In this document: piece after piece, positions 14,553 through 17,569 of the stretch
Numbering within the stretch: position 1 is the stretch's first letter
Layout: the number at the start of each line of letters is the position of its first letter
Program-made: the position numbers and the translations under genes
DNA from: Zestomicrobium sp964482405
GTDB taxonomy: Archaea > Thermoproteota > Thermoprotei_A > Sulfolobales > NBVN01
Direction of reading: 5' to 3'
Length of the DNA stretch: 17,569 nt
NCBI GenBank assembly: GCA_964482405.1
Contig: CAYZXH010000034.1
Coordinates: forward strand, 1-17,569
The notes under the pieces: generated by a model
Databases searched by the model: none
Told to the model about the DNA's origin: nothing
The model's input: the letters and a program-made list of their open reading frames with translations, nothing else

Positions 14553-15311
14553 TTAAACTGTCGCTTCCCTCATCACCTTAGCTAATTTCTCGTAAATAAC
14601 TCGATCACCAACTAATTCTCGCAACTTACTCAAGACTTTCTCGACGTCATATCTGATTCTGTAGAACGTCACGCTATTGCTTACGGTATCGTAGACCGCG
14701 TATGAAGCTCTGGTATCCCCGTCTCTCGGCTGACCCGCGCTTCCGGGGTTAATCACCGTTGCTTTCCCGACTTTCCTCAAGAATTGGTGGTGGGTGTGCC
14801 CAACGAAATACGTTAACTCCCCTAACTCACATCTCCCCTTACCAACGCTTAACCTGTAAGACTTCTTTTCCTGGAGTAGGAAGCATATCTCTTCGTTTCT
14901 TAACCAAGGGTATAGGTATCCGTAGAGTGGTTGTTGCAGTGTTCCGTGCACGAGTATTATGGGGGGATTAACGGACTCTATCTTAAGGATTTCCGGCAAA
15001 TTACTCAGGAATCTCCTGTCGTTATCTGATAGTTTCTTCATTGATATCGCGTTCCTAGTGTACTCGCTTACGTCATGTAATTCGTGACCGCACCTGCAGT
15101 CCACGTTCTTCCCCACTGCCTCGTCGTGGTTTCCTTTTATTATCTTAGCGCCCGCACCCCTCACCTCATCTAGTACTAGGTCTGGGTCAGGACCGTAATC
15201 AACTAAATCCCCTAACACGAATATCTCATCGTAATTTCCGGCGTTCTCCAGTATTGTTTTCAGTGACTCGTGGTTTGCGTGTATATCCGTGATTAACAGT
15301 ATTTTAGCCAT
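14553..15311 (-). CDS. YfcE/MJ0936-type metallophosphoesterase
   Basis: This 252-residue calcineurin-like phosphoesterase has all metal-binding motifs: TDIHAN (Asp9, His11), GDLVDYGP (Asp35), GNHDE (Asn61, His62), VHGTL (His122) and GHTHH (171-175). The segment INPGSAGQPRDGDTRASYAVYD is typical of the YfcE/MJ0936 family, whose members cleave phosphodiesters or phosphomonoesters with two divalent metals. An unusual Cys/His cluster (CRCGHELH, 72-79) follows the GNHD motif. I chose the ATG at 15311: GGTGA at 15318-15322 lies 6 nt upstream. A GTG at 15317 would abut the ribosome-binding site and overlap the rhomboid stop by 4 nt. Only 2 nt separate it from the rhomboid gene, so the two are coupled. 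The natural substrate is unknown. Confidence 0.92.
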   Translation of the reverse strand: MAKILLITDIHANHESLKTILENAGNYDEIFVLGDLVDYGPDPDLVLDEVRGAGAKIIKGNHDEAVGKNVDCRCGHELHDVSEYTRNAISMKKLSDNDRRFLSNLPEILKIESVNPPIILVHGTLQQPLYGYLYPWLRNEEICFLLQEKKSYRLSVGKGRCELGELTYFVGHTHHQFLRKVGKATVINPGSAGQPRDGDTRASYAVYDTVSNSVTFYRIRYDVEKVLSKLRELVGDRVIYEKLAKVMREATV

Positions 15312-15313
15312 CC

Positions 15314-16651
15314 TCACTCACCTACTAGAGCGTACTCTCTATCCTTAGCTAAAACAACGAGTAATGCCCCCGTAGCTATTACTACTGAAGCGTAACCCAC
15401 GTTTCTAGTCACCTCACTCAAGTCCGTTGTTTTAGAGCTTATCGTGAATTGGTATATGACGTTATCTATTATGTATACCTGACCCTCCTGCACTACCAAG
15501 ATCTGAGTTGTTATCTTGCCGTAACCGTATGTTAGGAACCCTTCTGAGTCATAGTATCCTCTGAAGTAATTGATTAGTAAGCTAACGTTACGCCTTATGT
15601 TACCCACTCTTAAGAGGAGTGTGTAGCGCTGATTCTCTAACTCCACGTTCTCGTTTCTGTATCTCTCGTTACGTATTAGGTTGACGGCGTTAAGCCTGCT
15701 CAGCAATATCCTGGTAGTGGTTAGGGGGGTTTCCGCGATGTAGTTCTCGACGTTAGGTAATCGAATCACTGCGTAATCGCGGTAGGGAGTCCCGTCGTAA
15801 GTGTATTGAAGGTTCAGTACCTTCACGTCACCTACCTCGGGTAGTGCCGTGATTATGTAGAAACCCCCTAAGATAACTGATATTATGACTATCGATAAGA
15901 TGATCTTAGATGCTTTACTGAATCCACGTGTTTTAGGGTACGTGAATATTAGGTAGGGTAACGACCTGATGTACTCCATGAACTTCAGCTCCTTAAGTCT
16001 TGAGCGATCTATCACTGCCGGCAGGAGCGCGATGCCTGCCAGGAACCCTCCTGCGTGAGCGAAGACAGCCACACTACCCGCTATTCTGGCGTAGCCGTAG
16101 AGGACTTGAGTAACGAACCAGAGGATGAGGTAGAATGAAGCTCTCAAAGAAAAACATGCGGGGAAAACGAAGAAGATCCAGCAAGCCGTCAGCGACGTTC
16201 CCGGGTAGAAGATGAGGTAAGCTCCTAAGACCCCGCTTATAGCTCCTGAAGCTCCTATGGCTGGGATAGCGTAGGATGTGAGACCACCTAGGAAGCTGAA
16301 GGTTACGTGGAAGAGGGTTGCTGAAATCCCTGAAGCGAAGTATAGTAGTAGGTACCTGAAACTACCTAGAACGTCCTCAACAGCTCTCCCGAATATGTAT
16401 AGGAAGTACATGTTGAAGAATATGTGGAATATGTCGGCATGCAGGAATATTGAAGTGAATACCCTGTATAACTGTGTTAGTTCCGAGATTAACGCTGGCA
16501 CGAATCCCCCGCTACTAACCCAGTAATTACTGATCGTCATGAAGAAGTTCTCGTATGAAGTCATCAAATACACCACGACGTTAACCAGTATCAAACCTAT
16601 AGTAGCCTTAGGTCTCCTCCTATAATGCGTGTCCCCTATAGGAAAACCCAT
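15314..16651 (-). CDS. Rhomboid intramembrane serine protease with extra C-terminal domain
   Basis: This 445-residue protein begins with a six-helix rhomboid core. It has HIFFN (His76, Asn80, oxyanion region), the catalytic serine motif GASGAISG (Ser135) and the catalytic histidine in FAHAGGFLAG (His199), so the Ser-His dyad is intact. Rhomboids cut substrate proteins inside the membrane. Unlike a minimal rhomboid (about 200 residues), this one continues with a loop, another helix (about 250-270), a soluble domain of about 147 residues (271-417) that I do not recognise, and a last helix (418-435). The start ATG at 16651 is supported by GTGAGGT five nucleotides upstream and by the FPIGDTHYRRR N-terminus typical of family members; GTG at 16663 is an alternative. 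It heads the minus-strand run. Confidence 0.9.
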   Translation of the reverse strand: MGFPIGDTHYRRRPKATIGLILVNVVVYLMTSYENFFMTISNYWVSSGGFVPALISELTQLYRVFTSIFLHADIFHIFFNMYFLYIFGRAVEDVLGSFRYLLLYFASGISATLFHVTFSFLGGLTSYAIPAIGASGAISGVLGAYLIFYPGTSLTACWIFFVFPACFSLRASFYLILWFVTQVLYGYARIAGSVAVFAHAGGFLAGIALLPAVIDRSRLKELKFMEYIRSLPYLIFTYPKTRGFSKASKIILSIVIISVILGGFYIITALPEVGDVKVLNLQYTYDGTPYRDYAVIRLPNVENYIAETPLTTTRILLSRLNAVNLIRNERYRNENVELENQRYTLLLRVGNIRRNVSLLINYFRGYYDSEGFLTYGYGKITTQILVVQEGQVYIIDNVIYQFTISSKTTDLSEVTRNVGYASVVIATGALLVVLAKDREYALVGE

Positions 16652-16709
16652 ACCGTACCTCACTAAACACCGCCCTCAACCCAGTCCTTAATACATTAAC
16701 GAAACACAT

Positions 16710-16717
16710 TATAAAAA
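16710..16717 (+). promoter_or_regulatory. TATA-like box for the SDR gene
   Basis: TATAAAAA lies 33-40 nt upstream of the SDR ATG and predicts a start near 16740. The leader would be about 10 nt and contain GGTGTGAG (16739-16746). The remaining spacer toward the rhomboid gene has weaker A/T stretches near 16688-16700 that could serve the opposite direction. Confidence 0.5.
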
Positions 16718-16749
16718 CGTCTTCTCACGTAATTATATGGTGTGAGTAT

Positions 16750-17538
16750 ATGAACCTAGTTGAAGGTCTTAAAGTTCTCGTAACCGCGTCTACGAGAGGT
16801 ATCGGTAGGGGTGTTGCCGAGGTATTGCTAACTAACGGCGCTACGGTGGTGATTAACGGTAGGGAGAAGGCCAGGGTTGAGGAAGTCGTTAATGAGTTGA
16901 GGGGGAGGTTCGGGGACAGAGTTTACGGCGTCGCAGCCGACTTAACTATTAAGGAAGACGTGGAGAGACTAGTTGATGAAGCCGCTAACTATATGGGCGG
17001 GATCGACACCCTGGTCTACATCACGGGCCCTCCCAAGCCGGGGACCTTCAAGGACTTGAGTGAGGAGGACTGGGAGGTCGGTGTGAGGTTACTCATACTC
17101 AACGCTGTTTGGATGGTTCGTAAAGCACTCACCTACTTGAGGAATTCTAAGAACCCGTCAATAATCTTCTTCACGGGGACGGCTGTTAAGGAGCCTGACC
17201 CATACCTAACACTCTCAAACGTTCTCAGGGTCGGCATACACGGTTTGATGAAGACCTTAGTGAGGGAGTTAGGTCCTGAAGGTATTAGAGTTAACGCTAT
17301 TATGCCTGGCTACATAGAGACTGATCGTGTGAGGAGTGTGTTAGGGACCAGAGCTTCTAGGGAGGGCAAGCCATATGATGTCGTTTACAGGGAATTCGTT
17401 CAGCAAATACCTCTTAGGAGGATTGGGAGACCTGAGGAGGCTGGGTGGTTGGTTGCTTTCTTAGCGAGTAAGTATGCCTCATACATTCACGGAGCTTCAA
17501 TACCTATAGACGGTGGCTTACTCAGGTCGCATTTCTAG
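16750..17538 (+). CDS. Atypical short-chain dehydrogenase/reductase (SDR)
   Basis: This 262-residue Rossmann-fold protein has the SDR cofactor loop VTASTRGIGRG (11-21), the adenine-site Asp64 in AADLT and the C-terminal PGYIETDRV (186-194) and PIDGG. The C-terminal half (LSNVLRVGIHGLMKTLVRELGPEGIRVN) is typical of the 3-oxoacyl-ACP-reductase-like SDR branch. The catalytic site is unusual: Tyr152 is followed by LTLS, so the YxxxK lysine is Ser156, and the NNAG segment is replaced by ITGPP. Such non-canonical members are known in bacteria and archaea, but their reaction is not settled; oxidoreductase activity should not be assumed. The start ATG at 16750 has GGTGTGAG three nucleotides upstream. 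It is divergent from the rhomboid gene and is alone on this strand within the window. Confidence 0.88.
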   Translation: MNLVEGLKVLVTASTRGIGRGVAEVLLTNGATVVINGREKARVEEVVNELRGRFGDRVYGVAADLTIKEDVERLVDEAANYMGGIDTLVYITGPPKPGTFKDLSEEDWEVGVRLLILNAVWMVRKALTYLRNSKNPSIIFFTGTAVKEPDPYLTLSNVLRVGIHGLMKTLVRELGPEGIRVNAIMPGYIETDRVRSVLGTRASREGKPYDVVYREFVQQIPLRRIGRPEEAGWLVAFLASKYASYIHGASIPIDGGLLRSHF

Positions 17539-17569
17539 CTAGTATTTCCAACGCTAAGCTGTAGTCAAC
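17522..17569 (-). CDS. Possible C-terminal end of a gene entering from the right
   Basis: Reading leftward from the right edge, only one minus-strand frame is open. It encodes VDYSLALEILARNAT and stops at TGA (17522-17524). The residue mix looks protein-like, and the 17-nt convergent overlap with the SDR end is similar to the nikR/HAD overlap. At 15 codons this is weak evidence, and no function can be given. Confidence 0.3.
   Translation of the reverse strand, partial: VDYSLALEILARNAT

Noticed and set aside
1..17569. Search for a CRISPR array, insertion sequence, tRNA gene or defence island
   Set aside because: I found no regularly spaced repeats, no transposase or integrase motifs, no cloverleaf-like sequence with a T-loop GTTCGA-type core, and no nuclease/helicase cluster.

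Overview
The window looks like the chromosome of a hyperthermophilic archaeon of the Thermoproteota (Crenarchaeota), most likely a Desulfurococcales-type organism. The reasons are an archaeal form III RuBisCO, a GAPN-type non-phosphorylating glyceraldehyde-3-phosphate dehydrogenase, an archaeal NikR, and heavy AGG/AGA arginine use. Many GTG and TTG starts follow GGTGA/GAGGTG ribosome-binding sites, TATA-like boxes lie about 25-30 nt upstream of genes, and genes are very tightly packed. The order-level placement is inference from gene content. No RNA genes, insertion sequences, prophage genes or CRISPR arrays were seen, and no gene-free stretch exceeds about 150 bases.

Layout. The left edge holds the C-terminal part of an ABC-transporter solute-binding protein (+). 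It converges on a two-gene minus-strand unit made of a small unknown protein translationally coupled (ATGA) to a B12-binding-like radical SAM enzyme. A RidA imine deaminase (+) converges on an M20 metallopeptidase coupled to cysteinyl-tRNA synthetase (-). Next come gapN (-) and, divergent from it across a roughly 115-nt control region, rbcL (+) followed 23 nt later by nikR. A HAD-type hydrolase and an aldo/keto reductase lie on the minus strand. A SWIM zinc-finger protein (+) diverges from the reductase. Then a minus-strand run encodes a rhomboid protease with an extra C-terminal domain, a YfcE-like metallophosphoesterase, an EamA-type exporter, an MFS-like carrier and a five-helix membrane protein. 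An atypical SDR oxidoreductase (+) closes the window, with a possible gene remnant on the minus strand at the right edge.

How the genes fit together. The centre is a carbon-metabolism hub. RuBisCO and GAPN both yield 3-phosphoglycerate and share one divergent promoter region that contains a perfect 14-bp palindrome and a second inverted repeat. A nickel-type regulator with a complete H/H/H/C metal site sits directly behind rbcL, which makes metal-dependent control of the module a testable idea. The remaining genes are housekeeping or conserved-but-unknown. The best candidates for undescribed biology are the radical SAM pair, the rhomboid with its C-terminal domain next to a phosphoesterase and transporters, and the SWIM protein. 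No defence or mobile system was found.
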